Positions 25,858-34,595 are shown, counted from the stretch's first letter. The stretch is DNA of 64,000 bases from Prochlorococcus marinus str. MIT 1013 (GCF_027359395.1 NZ_CP114778.1:558001-622000), one strand, 5' to 3'. Notes: a model not told the origin generated them from the letters alone. Program-made: numbers and translations.

Positions 25858-25874
25858 GGGACCAGTGAGGGACC
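25858..25874 (+). repeat. Arm-type repeat pair, GGGACC class
   Basis: GGGACC at 25858 and 25869, 11 bp apart. The second unit ends 53 bp from the tRNA-Pro fragment end at 25927. Same class and same spacing as 47664-47680. Interpreted as the right arm of the element to the left. Confidence 0.65.
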
Positions 25875-25891
25875 TTTAGCGTCTTCCCATT

Positions 25892-25919
25892 AAAAAAGAC
25901 AGGCTGGGAAACCTGTCTC
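25892..25919 (-). terminator. tRNA-Pro-associated terminator hairpin copy
   Basis: On the minus strand AGACAGGTTTCCCAGCCTGTC pairs and runs into T6. Confidence 0.7.
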
Positions 25920-25926
25920 TGACTGA

Positions 25927-25970
25927 TCGGGGCGACAGGATTCGAACCTGCGACCTAGTGCTCCCAAAGC
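25927..25970 (-). repeat. tRNA-Pro 3' fragment (attachment-site scar)
   Basis: Identical to the intact tRNA-Pro 3' half, from the discriminator base to just past the anticodon loop (through cccaaagc). It then diverges and marks a crossover point. Confidence 0.9.
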
Positions 25971-26065
25971 GCTGGTCTATATTTAGTGACACCAGTCAAT
26001 TACGGCTATAACTGCAATTATAGCTTAGTCTGTCTTGACTTGTCATGACCAAGATGACATGATTT

Positions 26066-26082
26066 GGGTGCATTTTGGGTGC
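26066..26082 (+). repeat. Arm-type repeat pair, GGGTGC class
   Basis: GGGTGC at 26066 and 26077, 11 bp apart. The pair ends one base before the integrase ATG at 26084. It begins 139 bp from the tRNA fragment end, exactly as in the 47733 element. Confidence 0.7.
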
Positions 26083-26083
26083 A

Positions 26084-27457
26084 ATGCCTCTAGTTCGCAA
26101 TACTGATGATTGGGCCGCGGTCTTTAGGAAGCAAGTCAGAAAACTTGGTAAAGGTTGGACTGTGCGTGAGAGTCCAAGAGGCCAAAAAGTCACTCTTAAA
26201 GTCAGAGAAAATAAAGAGACCACTCATCAGCCTTTAAGTAATTTTGTTCCATCCGTTGAAAATTACGAGAAAATCATATCTAGTCAAAAAGAAGAATCAG
26301 TCACACTTGAATTTGCATGGAGAGAAGATCAAGCAGGTGATTGTTATACCCGTATCCGAAATATTTTTGCTTTAGTTGCAAAAGATAATTACAGCCTTAA
26401 ACAAGCTGCTGAAATTGCAGAGGGGAAAACCCCCAAGTTAATAGAACAACTTGATTGGTCAGGAGCTATCAATCGGTTCAAATCTTATAAAACTGAATTT
26501 GGCACAAGTATCACGCTGAGAACGTGGAACAAGAATTACTTCCTTAGCCAAGAAGAGATTACAAAGAAAGCCGCCAACCTAAAAGGCAAGATGAAAGAAA
26601 AGACTATTTATCCAGTCTTAAATAATGCTCTTGAACTCTTAAAGAAAGGATATGTAAGCACGCCAGAAGATCTCATTGATCAATGCGTTAAACAATGGGC
26701 AAGCGGAAGTCGATCAAGACAAATTGCTGTCAGGAACCTTGCTCAATTTTTAAAGTATTGCGTTAGCCGTGAAAAATTTCCTGTCCAATGGATGCCTCCC
26801 ACTGATTTAAAACACCACATTGGAGAAATCTCAAAAGAAAGTAAGAGAATTAATCAAAAAGGTGATGCTGTAGAAGATCAAGCATTGATTGACCTAATCG
26901 AATCCATTCCAGATGAGCGATGGGCTTTTGCTGTGAAAATTTTGGTAGAGCTCGGGTTACGTCCCGTTGAGCTAATGCATTTAGAAGTCAAAAAAGACCC
27001 CAAAACAAGAGAACGCTATTGGCATTGTTGTTATGAAAAGAAAAGTGGTGGCGGTTCTACAGAAGAAAGAAAGCTCTATGCCCTCAAGCTCAAAGACTCA
27101 AATGGAGTAACTAAAGAATGGGACCTAATGAATCAGTTTGAAAAGAGAAAAATAAAGCTACCTGAATTTGAGAAATACACTTATGGAGTTGCTGATGCTC
27201 TAAAAAATTATCTAACTAGAAAATATTCCATTCAATCGAAAAAATGGTTTGAGTTAAAAAGACAAGAACAAGAGCAAGGTAGAAATTTTGTTATTTATTC
27301 ATTCAGACATTCCTACAGTCTTAGAGGACACAGACTAAATATTGATGGTGGAAGCATGGCAACAGCAATGGGACATAACTACAAAACACATTGTCAGGCT
27401 TATCCATTTGCATCAAAGTCTGGAGTCGACGCTGCCTTTAAATTGGCAAAAGAATAA
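26084..27457 (+). CDS. Tyrosine recombinase (tycheposon-type integrase)
   Basis: About 457 residues. I choose ATG 26084 (MPLVRN...) because the related integrase and two relics also begin Met-Pro. An N-terminal beta-type arm-binding segment (KLGKGWTVRESPRGQKVTL) is followed by a SAM-like helical core-binding region. The catalytic domain has ELGLRPVELM (Arg I), a YSFRHSYSLRGH box, MGHNYKTH and the nucleophile in CQAYPFAS. It would move the element in and out of tRNA-Pro. All catalytic boxes look intact. Arm repeats overlap its promoter region, so it probably represses itself. Confidence 0.9.
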   Translation: MPLVRNTDDWAAVFRKQVRKLGKGWTVRESPRGQKVTLKVRENKETTHQPLSNFVPSVENYEKIISSQKEESVTLEFAWREDQAGDCYTRIRNIFALVAKDNYSLKQAAEIAEGKTPKLIEQLDWSGAINRFKSYKTEFGTSITLRTWNKNYFLSQEEITKKAANLKGKMKEKTIYPVLNNALELLKKGYVSTPEDLIDQCVKQWASGSRSRQIAVRNLAQFLKYCVSREKFPVQWMPPTDLKHHIGEISKESKRINQKGDAVEDQALIDLIESIPDERWAFAVKILVELGLRPVELMHLEVKKDPKTRERYWHCCYEKKSGGGSTEERKLYALKLKDSNGVTKEWDLMNQFEKRKIKLPEFEKYTYGVADALKNYLTRKYSIQSKKWFELKRQEQEQGRNFVIYSFRHSYSLRGHRLNIDGGSMATAMGHNYKTHCQAYPFASKSGVDAAFKLAKE

Positions 27458-27559
27458 CCCCTCCCCCCGTTGTTCAAGGGAAGATACTCAATATGAACTG
27501 AAGGCATTAAAGAATGCCCTAGTGATTTTGATTGGAAAGTAAGAAAACTAAGCTTGCGT

Positions 27560-27703
27560 CTACTTATTTAGAGATTTTAAATATCTCTTTCTTTGACCAC
27601 TTCCTTCTACTTCAAAATGCCATGTTGGCCTTTTTCTGTCGGATGTTTTCAAATAGTCTTTAGACTTGGACGAGCTTGACTCCTTCTTAAACGAAGTAAC
27701 CAT
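27560..27703 (-). CDS. Possible small basic protein (47 aa)
   Basis: MVTSFKKESSSSKSKDYLKT then DRKRPTWHFEVEGSGQRKRY. Ser/Lys-rich. No homologue is recognised, so the call is tentative. Confidence 0.35.
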   Translation of the reverse strand: MVTSFKKESSSSKSKDYLKTSDRKRPTWHFEVEGSGQRKRYLKSLNK

Positions 27704-27874
27704 AAGACTATTCAACCATGTTTTCTGATAATTTGCAGTTCGGATAACATCTAGACTTGTTTTAGTTGATACTCGAAGTAACTAAATTAGGGGAAAGCCC
27801 CTCCCCCGTTATCCGAGGGAAGAGGCCCATCGAGAAATCAATGCTCTAAATAACTAACGTCCTCAAGTTATTTA

Positions 27875-28156
27875 TCAAGCAGTGACTTTTTCTTTCTTAG
27901 CTGGAGCAAGTGCTTTGAGCTCCTCTTTCAACTCAATCTCACGATCTGACAATACTTTGACTCGTGCTTGATAGTTCGACTCAAGTCTCTTACGAGAGGC
28001 TTCAATATTATCTAGCTCTTCTTGATGTTGCTTACGCTTGATTTCTTCTAGCTGACTATCAGAGACCACATAAACTGTTCTCATGGGAGAGAAGAAGGAG
28101 TCAGCGAATACTGCATCAAATAAAGTGGAATACATTACATTCATTAAAAAGGACAT
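27875..28156 (-). CDS. Hypothetical coiled-coil protein (93 aa)
   Basis: An N-terminal hydrophobic part, then a long charged helix (LEEIKRKQHQEELDNIEASR KRLESNYQARVKVLSDREIE). No family is recognised. Confidence 0.5.
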   Translation of the reverse strand: MSFLMNVMYSTLFDAVFADSFFSPMRTVYVVSDSQLEEIKRKQHQEELDNIEASRKRLESNYQARVKVLSDREIELKEELKALAPAKKEKVTA

Positions 28157-28413
28157 ATCTACTTTGACTCGACTATATAGAATTTAAAATGTTGCAATCC
28201 GAAGAATTATATTCGGTCTCTACGACCAAGATCGGTTGCTACTACTTATATTTCGTAGGAACCGATAAGTGCTAGAGAAAAAAATCATCTTCTTATTGCA
28301 TTTAATCAAGTAGATAAAATAGATATGACTAAAGTGTTTTACACCAGATTCTCGAACCCCATTTACCTCACTAATTAGATAAATTGTATTGAAGAATTTC
28401 TTCTGATTTTATT

Positions 28414-28821
28414 TTGACTCAAGCGAAGCTCATATTACTTTTTGATGGTGGTTGCCCTCTTTGCTTAAGAGAGGTCAAATTCCTACGGTCTAGAGATACA
28501 CTTGATAATATTAGTTTTATAGATATTGATTCCCCCAAGTATCAACCAGACCTTTATTCAGGAATCAGTTATAAAGACGCGATGGGGAGAATTCATGCGA
28601 TTAATGAATCAGGTGAAATTCTTAAAGATGTCGCTGTTTTCAGAGAAGCATATCGATTAATTGGACTGGGGTGGATCTATGCTCCTACAAACTGGCCAAT
28701 ACTAGGTTCATTAATAGATCAAGTTTACAAGTTATGGGCACAATGGCGTCTACCTCTAACTAGACGTCCTTCACTTGAGCAACTGTGCAAAGAAAAAGAG
28801 CTTTGTAAATACAATAATTGA
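28414..28821 (+). CDS. DCC-family thiol oxidoreductase-like protein (DUF393)
   Basis: A 135-residue protein from TTG 28414. It opens with the family signature FDGGCPLCLREVKFLRSRD (Cys-x-x-Cys), then FIDIDSP, and RIHAINESGEILKDVAVFRE AYRLIG. C-terminal helices complete the DCC fold. It is presumed to have a redox role; the partner is unknown. Confidence 0.85.
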   Translation: MTQAKLILLFDGGCPLCLREVKFLRSRDTLDNISFIDIDSPKYQPDLYSGISYKDAMGRIHAINESGEILKDVAVFREAYRLIGLGWIYAPTNWPILGSLIDQVYKLWAQWRLPLTRRPSLEQLCKEKELCKYNN

Positions 28822-28921
28822 GTGTCTCCAGCTTTAATCTGCTCATCGACTTTGAAAGTAATAAAAAAGTCCCTTCCTCTGTATCAAGGAAGAGACTTAA
28901 TTAAAAGATTAAAAATTCGAA

Positions 28922-29047
28922 CTATACAATTCCTGGAATGATCCAGCCAGTGAATCCGTAATTAACTACAGCTGCAAAGAGGCCCATCATCGCGAGACGA
29001 CCATTCATTTGCTCGGCTATTTTCCAGTAGCTAGTTTCTTTGTTCAT
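28922..29047 (-). CDS. High-light-inducible protein (Hli)
   Basis: A 41-residue single-helix CAB-like protein with the chlorophyll-binding motif AEQMNGRLAMMGLF and the end GWIIPGIV. It protects pigments and photosystem assembly at the thylakoid. Its ATG overlaps the TAA of the upstream Hli gene (TAATG), so four hli genes here form one minus-strand operon. Confidence 0.9.
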   Translation of the reverse strand: MNKETSYWKIAEQMNGRLAMMGLFAAVVNYGFTGWIIPGIV

Positions 29048-29190
29048 TACACGAAACCTGGGATGATTTGACCGGTTGTTGCATATGCACCGACTAGAGC
29101 AATGCAACCAAATAATGCTGCATAACCATTAAGTCTTTCAGCTGTCACCTTTTCAGGATCAATGTTTCTATTGTTATTTTGAGAAGTCAT
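29047..29190 (-). CDS. Hli-like protein (47 aa)
   Basis: The N-terminal arm is NIDPEKVTAERLNGYAALFG, with the ExxxGR motif weakened to ERLNGYA. The end TGQIIPGFV is typical. Coupled by TAATG overlaps on both sides. Nearly identical to 45370-45519. Confidence 0.85.
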   Translation of the reverse strand: MTSQNNNRNIDPEKVTAERLNGYAALFGCIALVGAYATTGQIIPGFV

Positions 29191-29309
29191 TAAACAACAC
29201 CTGGGATAAGTTGACCGGTTGTTAGGTAGATACCTGTTAGTAGAACGAATGCCATCATGGCTGGTCTGCCGATGCTTCTTTCTAGGATTGTTTTGTTAGA
29301 TGGTTGCAT
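29190..29309 (-). CDS. Hli-like protein (39 aa)
   Basis: ERSIGRPAMMAFVLLTGIYL, then TTGQLIPGVV. The 45519-45638 copy encodes the same protein. TAATG coupling to the gene at 29047. Confidence 0.85.
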   Translation of the reverse strand: MQPSNKTILERSIGRPAMMAFVLLTGIYLTTGQLIPGVV

Positions 29310-29329
29310 TGTTTTTAGTAGTTATTGGT

Positions 29330-29437
29330 TTAGAAAATTCCAGGAATGATTTGTCCTGTTGTTGCATATGCACCAAAGGCTGCAACGAAGCCAAGCATTG
29401 CTGCCCAGCCGTTAAACTTTTCCGCTTCTGGAGTCAT
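29330..29437 (-). CDS. Hli-like protein (35 aa), first gene of the cluster
   Basis: MTPEAEKFNGWAAMLGFVAA, then GAYATTGQIIPGIF. It is the promoter-proximal member. A CCGTA direct-repeat element lies about 60 bp upstream (29494-29516). Confidence 0.85.
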   Translation of the reverse strand: MTPEAEKFNGWAAMLGFVAAFGAYATTGQIIPGIF

Positions 29438-29493
29438 GATGATTAGCGAGATGTGTATGTGTAGAAATGTAAAGTATTGGCCTTTTAGGGGGA

Positions 29494-29516
29494 AGATACG
29501 GTCATGTACGGCTTCT
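29494..29516 (-). promoter_or_regulatory. CCGTA direct-repeat promoter element upstream of Hli cluster 1
   Basis: On the minus strand, AGAAGCCGTACATGACCGTATCT. Two CCGTA units lie 10 bp apart. The same layout occurs before Hli cluster 2 (46088-46110). It is probably an activator site. Confidence 0.55.
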
Positions 29517-29699
29517 TCTAATCATTAATAGTTTTACTCATCAAACATCAAATACAGCAACTAATTAGAGAGATATTTATTTAATCATTAGATCTATTTA
29601 TAATCCTTATAAGTAGATATAGCCCAAATAAGAGTGGGTTTACCCATCCTTGATATTTTATTTACAAGCTAGATTTTGAAAGTTAATAAATCACTTTTC

Positions 29700-29990
29700 A
29701 TGCATCCCGAACCTGATGATTTAAAAATACTTATCAGCAAGTACAGGACTATGGGTATTGAAGAATTAAAGTCAAATATAGATGACTGGGAAGGAAAAGA
29801 TGATAGCTTTATCCAACTCGAAAACCTTGATATTGCAAAAAACGAACTGGAACTTAAATACAAAGAGAGACAAGAACAAATAGAACTCCTAACTAAATCT
29901 CTTACCTCTTCATCACGATTTCGAAGGTGGATTAGTAGTGTCAAAGCCGTGATTAAACAATTTATAAAGCTTAAAAATCAAAAACAGTAG
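29700..29990 (+). CDS. Hypothetical coiled-coil protein (96-104 aa)
   Basis: ATG 29700 (MHPEPDDLKILISKYRTMGI) is preferred to TTG 29676. Charged helices through NELELKYKERQEQIELLTKS, basic C-terminus. The function is unknown. Confidence 0.5.
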   Translation: MHPEPDDLKILISKYRTMGIEELKSNIDDWEGKDDSFIQLENLDIAKNELELKYKERQEQIELLTKSLTSSSRFRRWISSVKAVIKQFIKLKNQKQ

Positions 29991-30310
29991 TTATGAAAGG
30001 AATGAATAGTAATTAATGGATATTTAAATTTGATTAGAAATATTGTTAGGTAGAGTTTATTTCTTAATTTGATTGTGATTAACTTGGACTTGCGATAGAC
30101 ATTTGAAAAGTTGAGGCATAACTAACAATCAGCAAAATCTCAAACAATAAAACGTGATATCGTTTGAGAATGATTAAAACAGATTTTTTCGAACATTAGT
30201 AACGACAAAAATAGTTAGTTGTAGTGCAAGTACTACTTTTTATTAGGGGGTTCTACACATCTAGAGAACCTCCAAATGCCCTAAAACATAAAGGTAAAAG
30301 GGAGATTTTT
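29991..30310. other. Intergenic region
   Basis: About 320 bp with no supported gene. An ORF beginning at 30224 runs in frame into the 30311 gene, but its N-terminal part looks non-coding. Confidence 0.4.
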
Positions 30311-30418
30311 ATGAAATTGTTTACCCCTTTCAGCATCCCTAAACCAGAGATGACTGAGCTTTGCCGTATACAAAAAGCAGCAAAGAAAAAAGCAAACAAT
30401 CATTTTAAATTGTTTTAG
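30311..30418 (+). CDS. MKLFTPF-family small protein, copy 1 (35 aa)
   Basis: MKLFTPFSIPKPEMTELCRI followed by a Lys-rich tail. Paralogues are at 38237 and 40714 with the same MKLFTxFxIPK...LCRI core. The function is unknown. Confidence 0.6.
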   Translation: MKLFTPFSIPKPEMTELCRIQKAAKKKANNHFKLF

Positions 30419-30426
30419 CTATCCAC

Positions 30427-30543
30427 ATGAAATCAACTACTTTCTACCTCTCATTTTTTAGTCGCAGACCATTAGAAATGAGTTTGTTTTTTATTTATTG
30501 CGGAGCTTTAGCATGCTTCGTTAGCTCAATTGGTCACTACTAA
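30427..30543 (+). CDS. Small membrane peptide (38 aa)
   Basis: MKSTTFYLSFFSRRPLEMSL, then one helix (FFIYCGALACFVSSIG). It starts 8 bp after the previous gene. Confidence 0.45.
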   Translation: MKSTTFYLSFFSRRPLEMSLFFIYCGALACFVSSIGHY

Positions 30544-30695
30544 AAAAATCCAATGAACTCTTCTAATGATTTATTTCAAAAGCCATTACTAATGACATTG
30601 GCTTTTGTTGTATGTACATTTTTAACTGATTCTCTGGCCGGGAGCTTCATATGAAATTACCAACTATCAGCTTAAAAAGGACTCTTGAAGTAACA

Positions 30696-30848
30696 ATGAA
30701 TGATGCTTTAAAGAGACTAATGGAACTTGATGGGCTAGATAAAAAAGCTCTTAAAGAAGAGTACAAAGAATGGATTCAAGCAAGCGAGGGGAGTAAAGAC
30801 CAGCCACACGTTCTTTATGCCAACCAAATCAATATTGAACAACTTTAG
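30696..30848 (+). CDS. Small hypothetical protein with EEYKEWI motif
   Basis: ATG 30696 gives MNDALKRLMELDGLDKKALK then EEYKEWIQ. An in-frame ATG at 30651 would extend it by 15 residues. Related to the protein at 13737. Soluble, function unknown. Confidence 0.55.
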   Translation: MNDALKRLMELDGLDKKALKEEYKEWIQASEGSKDQPHVLYANQINIEQL

Positions 30849-30868
30849 ACTCTAAATAAACACTAATC

Positions 30869-31399
30869 ATGAATGCAGTATCAAAATTGATAGAAGTTCT
30901 TGAACATACCCCTAAATCAAATCAGATCGTAGAGCTCATAAAACTAGCTGAAATTGAATCCTCTGTAGACATAACAAAACAAATTGATCTGCTCACAGGT
31001 GTATGGGAACTTAAATGGAGTACCTCTAACTCTCCTTTTTTAAATTATTCGCCGCTATTAGATAACTTACAGATACTTGAGCCAGAGGAAAGTAGAGGAC
31101 TAAATTTATTAAGACCTAAAGGTTTTGCAGGAAACCTATTTTCTACTAACATTCTTGCTAGTTTAGAAATTATTGATCAGAAACGCATAAACGTTAGCTT
31201 TAGAAAAGCAGGAATAATAGGTCCAAAGTTACTAGGTAAAAAGATTAGTTTCTTATCTGAGATAAAAAAGACTCAAAAAGGTTGGCTAGATACAACTGTA
31301 TTATCTCCCGACTTACGTATATGCAAAGGTTACAAGGGTACAACTTTTGCTTTGTTAAAAAGAAATGATTTATCACTCACTGAGTTTTTTAATCCTTAG
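30869..31399 (+). CDS. PAP/fibrillin (plastid-lipid-associated) family protein
   Basis: A 176-residue lipocalin-like protein. The signature LTGVWELKWSTSNSPFLNYS is near residue 40, and the C-terminal RICKGYKGTTFALLKR closes the barrel. The cyanobacterial members are thought to sit at thylakoid lipid or carotenoid domains and help in photo-oxidative stress. It starts 20 bp after the 30696 gene. Confidence 0.85.
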   Translation: MNAVSKLIEVLEHTPKSNQIVELIKLAEIESSVDITKQIDLLTGVWELKWSTSNSPFLNYSPLLDNLQILEPEESRGLNLLRPKGFAGNLFSTNILASLEIIDQKRINVSFRKAGIIGPKLLGKKISFLSEIKKTQKGWLDTTVLSPDLRICKGYKGTTFALLKRNDLSLTEFFNP

Positions 31400-31493
31400 C
31401 CTTTGTCGTGTTAAGCGTAAAAATTTGTCGTACAAGCCTCAATCAAAAAGCATGCAGATGCTTTAGAACATGTTTGTCATCATTCATATCATT

Positions 31494-31634
31494 ATGACTT
31501 CAATTCCTACTTATGATTTTCCATCATTCTCTCCAATCCTAGTTGTAGGTTTTTTAGGGATCGCTGTATCTCTTTACACACTTTATACAGTCAACAAGGC
31601 TTATTACAACTCACCTTTTCGAAGTGAAGCATGA
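31494..31634 (+). CDS. Single-helix membrane peptide (46 aa)
   Basis: MTSIPTYDFPSFSPILVVGF, then one helix and a polar tail. Its stop overlaps the next ATG (ATGA), which argues for translational coupling. Confidence 0.55.
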   Translation: MTSIPTYDFPSFSPILVVGFLGIAVSLYTLYTVNKAYYNSPFRSEA

Positions 31635-31741
31635 CTTATTTTAATAGAATCACTCTGGAAGAAGTATTAGAGGAAGACCTGTTTTTTGATTACAACGAGT
31701 ATTCAAATCTTCTAGAAGACTCTGAGTGGAAACAAGCATAG
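31631..31741 (+). CDS. Small acidic protein with YSNLLEDSEW motif (36 aa)
   Basis: MTYFNRITLEEVLEEDLFFD, then YNEYSNLLEDSEWKQA. The YSxLLEDSEW motif recurs twice in the 61326 protein, and a related LLEEDDCFDYSD end occurs at 53018. ATGA overlap with the preceding gene. Confidence 0.55.
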   Translation: MTYFNRITLEEVLEEDLFFDYNEYSNLLEDSEWKQA

Positions 31742-31912
31742 TCTTCTAAAATAGATTACCAATTTTTTTGGGAGATCATCTAAAGGTAAAGGTCTCAGCA
31801 TTGGAAAATGTAAATGTATTTTGCTTGTCTAATAGCCTCTACTTATAACGTATATTTTGTTACTTAAATAATCAATTCCGGTCTTAAGTTATCTATAACA
31901 AAAGACCCCGTC

Positions 31913-32071
31913 ATGAACTCTGTTCTAACTAAAGCGACAAATTTCAAGTTGAATAAAGGCTCCAAGATCGCTATTACGTTGACATCATCAATATTCTTTC
32001 TGTTTGGATTAGGTCAAACACCAATAATTAAGAGTTATCTTGCAAATGTTTTTTCATGCTCTGGTTCATAG
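31913..32071 (+). CDS. Small LTSSTFFLYGLGQAP-family membrane protein, copy 2
   Basis: MNSVLTKATNFKLNKGSKIA, then ITLTSSIFFLFGLGQTP and the end FSCSGS. Clear paralogue of 21856 and 46785. Confidence 0.7.
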   Translation: MNSVLTKATNFKLNKGSKIAITLTSSIFFLFGLGQTPIIKSYLANVFSCSGS

Positions 32072-32273
32072 TAAAAAACTAAAAATTAGCAAGATATGAA
32101 TCAGTCTCTCTGGATATATTAAAAATATTTTTTCCAAGAGACCTAAAAAATTCGATTATATACATTTTTTATCTACTATTTGAAGGTCAAAGAAGTATTT
32201 ATTTTTACAAAATTATCATTATTTCCACGTATTGTCTTAAAAACATTTAAATTAAATTTTTGATTATTATTTC

Positions 32274-32486
32274 GTGAGCGGAGACAACTTACTTGTGAAA
32301 CAGACAACAAAGTTCTACACAAAATATATTACTGATACTAAGATTGAATTAATTAAAAAGATTTTTGAAGCGAGCCCTAAAAATAATTTCCTAAATCTAG
32401 ATCAACATCATAAGGAATGGGGAAATGAGCTAAACAAATATTATATTTCTGAGACTGACTTTTATTCCTACCCAGAAGAAAGATAG
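32274..32486 (+). CDS. Small hypothetical protein with MSGD...KFYT motif (70 aa)
   Basis: GTG 32274 start is favoured because the product then begins MSGD, as in the protein at 14891-15082, and continues with KFYTKYITDTK. Soluble, function unknown. Confidence 0.5.
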   Translation: MSGDNLLVKQTTKFYTKYITDTKIELIKKIFEASPKNNFLNLDQHHKEWGNELNKYYISETDFYSYPEER

Positions 32487-32593
32487 TCCATTATTAATAT
32501 CAAATCATATAATCCGCAAGTTAAAAATAAAATAGATAAGATACATTAAATCTAAAGGCTAATAATTGATACTTAATTGAATTTTAGTTAAAT

Positions 32594-32800
32594 TTATGCT
32601 CTAGGATGTAGATCAGGATATCTAGTCGTTTCATCTTTGACTCTATTTGGATTCTCTCGATCAGAATTCCTAGCTGCATTAAAAATTATAATGAATGGTA
32701 TGGCTATAGCAAAAAAATAGAAGTGCAATAAAACAAGATCCCAAGGCACTCCTGAAGTCCCATAATCGGGAAAAAATAGAGCAGTAGAGAAGTGAATCAC
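32594..32800 (-). CDS. Small membrane protein, FFPDYGxxGxPWDLxLLH family (68 aa)
   Basis: MIHFSTALFFPDYGTSGVPW DLVLLH, one membrane helix, then a charged tail. A relative truncated by the window end begins at 63846. The function is unknown. Confidence 0.6.
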   Translation of the reverse strand: MIHFSTALFFPDYGTSGVPWDLVLLHFYFFAIAIPFIIIFNAARNSDRENPNRVKDETTRYPDLHPRA

Positions 32801-33046
32801 GTGAAATTTTTTTCTCTTATAAATTTAAATGACTTAGTATAAATTCGTGGAATATATTTGTTAAAAAGGGATAATTTACGACCCACTTTAAAGTTTTTTA
32901 AAGTGGTAAAAGCAACCTTTGTTTATCTGAGTTGATATATCAGCCTACTTTTTTCCAAATTGAATAAGAACATCTAGTGATATTTAATTGTTTCCTAATT
33001 TGGTAATACGTATGACATTAATTAATAACTATTTCTTAATGCGAAG

Positions 33047-33205
33047 TCAATCATCGCTTTTGCTATTGCCTATAGAAGGAGCATTCATTCCATCATAATC
33101 TGGTCCAACCATCAAACCAACAATTGCAAATAGCACTATTGAAGCTATTCCTACTATTGGAGCTGTAGGAGCGGATGTTGAAAGTAAACCAGCGAAAATT
33201 TGCAT
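33047..33205 (-). CDS. Single-helix membrane peptide (52 aa)
   Basis: MQIFAGLLSTSAPTAPIVGI, one helix, then VGPDYDGMNAPSIGNSKSDD. Typical of short thylakoid-type peptides in layout only. Confidence 0.5.
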   Translation of the reverse strand: MQIFAGLLSTSAPTAPIVGIASIVLFAIVGLMVGPDYDGMNAPSIGNSKSDD

Positions 33206-33403
33206 AATTATTTAGTTAGAGAAAAACAGTTATAGATGAATTAATTAAATGAACGTGGATAAAAGACCATTAATTTATTTTTTAATATCAAATCTTAGAA
33301 AAAGATAAGTATTTATTATGAATTCCGGCCTTAGGGTATTTACAACCACACACTAAAAGTTTGAATAAGCCATAATATAAATAATATTTATATTTAAATT
33401 TAA

Positions 33404-33565
33404 ATGGATAATATATTTCATAACCAATTTTTAATGACTTGTCTCATCTCCTCAACTTGGATTGTTCCTGGCTTTGTATTCACGAAGATGACAAATGACA
33501 AATTCAAACGCAGAAAAATTGCAAGACAATCCAAAAGAATTTCAAAGCTTTATCCATCCAATTAG
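33404..33565 (+). CDS. Small membrane protein (53 aa), related to 62991
   Basis: MDNIFHNQFLMTCLISSTWI VPGFVF, then a basic tail ending SKLYPSN. The pattern (V)IWFIPGIIV...KKLYP recurs at 62991, so this is a small family. Confidence 0.55.
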   Translation: MDNIFHNQFLMTCLISSTWIVPGFVFTKMTNDKFKRRKIARQSKRISKLYPSN

Positions 33566-33866
33566 TTTTACTAATAAAAAATAATTTTTGACAAAGTCCT
33601 GATAATGTAACGCCTAGCTTTTCGACTAAATAGTTAAAAATTTTAAAACTCAATAACAAATCATACTTGTATATTACTTTTTACCTTAATTATCCAGACA
33701 ACTTTTTAGTTTGACAATGATATGACTTATCAATGTGTAATCATAAATTAAAGTTATCAATCAGTAGGATTATATAAAGAGAATATTTAAGTATTTATAT
33801 AAAGTTATTTTTAAAACAAAGGCCCAAGTTAAGTGCTGAATAGTGATAACTAATACATTCTTATAT

Positions 33867-34016
33867 ATGTCAAAGTCTTTTGAAAATGATCGAAAGTCAA
33901 TTGAGACAGATTCTATCGATTTGTATTTTGAGTGTGTTACTGCTTGTTCATTGAATAATGAAGGAGTTGAATGTACAACCATGTGTATGGAAGTTCATTT
34001 AAAGCAAGAAAACTAA
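33867..34016 (+). CDS. Small Cys-containing protein (49 aa)
   Basis: MSKSFENDRKSIETDSIDLY followed by FECVTACSLNNEGVECTTMC. Four Cys in a CxxxC...CxxxC pattern suggest a metal site or paired disulfides. Soluble, function unknown. Confidence 0.6.
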   Translation: MSKSFENDRKSIETDSIDLYFECVTACSLNNEGVECTTMCMEVHLKQEN

Positions 34017-34120
34017 TTAAAATTTTATAGCTGATAAGACTAGAGAATAAAATTGTCTTAAAAGAAGGAGTGAGACTAACTTCTACAGGAAAAAAAATAA
34101 CTTATTAATTTAAATGGGTT

Positions 34121-34207
34121 TCATTTCTCATTCTTCAAGAATTGAATAAGAGTTTGTAGTTCTTTAATGCGAATTTCCGCGGCTTTAATTCTTTCTTTTG
34201 TTGTCAT
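34121..34207 (-). CDS. Tiny coiled-coil peptide (28 aa)
   Basis: MTTKERIKAAEIRIKELQTL IQFLKNEK. Heptad-like helix. It is directly followed on the minus-strand upstream side by 34215. Confidence 0.45.
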   Translation of the reverse strand: MTTKERIKAAEIRIKELQTLIQFLKNEK

Positions 34208-34214
34208 GTAATTA

Positions 34215-34376
34215 TTAAATAGTAGTCATATAAGCAAGAAAGCCAACAGGAGCAAAAAGCAAGGCAGCAATCGTAAAGCGAACAAATTTGCCTGTACCTG
34301 AATCTCTTGAATAATCCGTGAAATGTTTTGTGTTATTCCACTCTGACCAATTCTTTGGGCTTTTAGATGATGTCAT
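34215..34376 (-). CDS. Small membrane protein (53 aa)
   Basis: A polar Hli-like N-terminal arm (WSEWNNTKHFTDYSRDSGTG) then one helix (FTIAALLFAPVGFLAYM). It lacks the Hli motif. Probably co-transcribed with 34383 and 34121. Confidence 0.55.
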   Translation of the reverse strand: MTSSKSPKNWSEWNNTKHFTDYSRDSGTGKFVRFTIAALLFAPVGFLAYMTTI

Positions 34377-34382
34377 TGTTAG

Positions 34383-34493
34383 TTAAGGGAATACAGTTGT
34401 AACAACTTCATAAGTACCAGCTAATAAAAGAAGTGCAGGAAGATTCCAGAGAACGATTAGTTTTGCAGCAGTAGTTTTGTTGATTGCACACAT
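34383..34493 (-). CDS. Single-helix membrane peptide (36 aa)
   Basis: MCAINKTTAAKLIVLWNLPA, one helix, end TVFP. It is the first gene after the promoter element at 34563-34595. Confidence 0.5.
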   Translation of the reverse strand: MCAINKTTAAKLIVLWNLPALLLLAGTYEVVTTVFP

Positions 34494-34562
34494 GACTAAA
34501 AGTTTTGTTCTGGTTGGTTCGTATGAGGATGTTATGAATATAAAAAGGGTTCTCTTGTCTTG

Positions 34563-34595
34563 TAGGTCGGTCCATGTAGGGCTAACCAGTTCGGG
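34563..34595 (-). promoter_or_regulatory. Recurrent promoter-proximal element (GCCCTAC...ACCGA)
   Basis: On the minus strand, CCGAACTGGTTAGCCCTACA followed by TGGACCGACC. The left part matches 46218-46249 exactly over CCGAACTGGTTAGCCCTAC. A TATATT -10-like box lies downstream before the 34493 gene. Confidence 0.5.

Larger units (their letters stand above)
8318..25970 (+). mobile_element. Degenerate tRNA-Pro element 1 (accessory region)
   Basis: The region is bounded by two tRNA-Pro 3' fragments. The right end has a GGGACC arm pair. No integrase or arm pair is visible at the left end, so it cannot be complete. Cargo includes thiamine salvage, pilin-lectin genes, a terminase-like small protein and many short genes. 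It probably comprises several older insertions. Confidence 0.55.

Noticed and set aside
30224-30310. N-terminal extension of the MKLFTPF protein
   Set aside because: The paralogues at 38237 and 40714 start at the equivalent of ATG 30311, the former with a strong ribosome-binding site.
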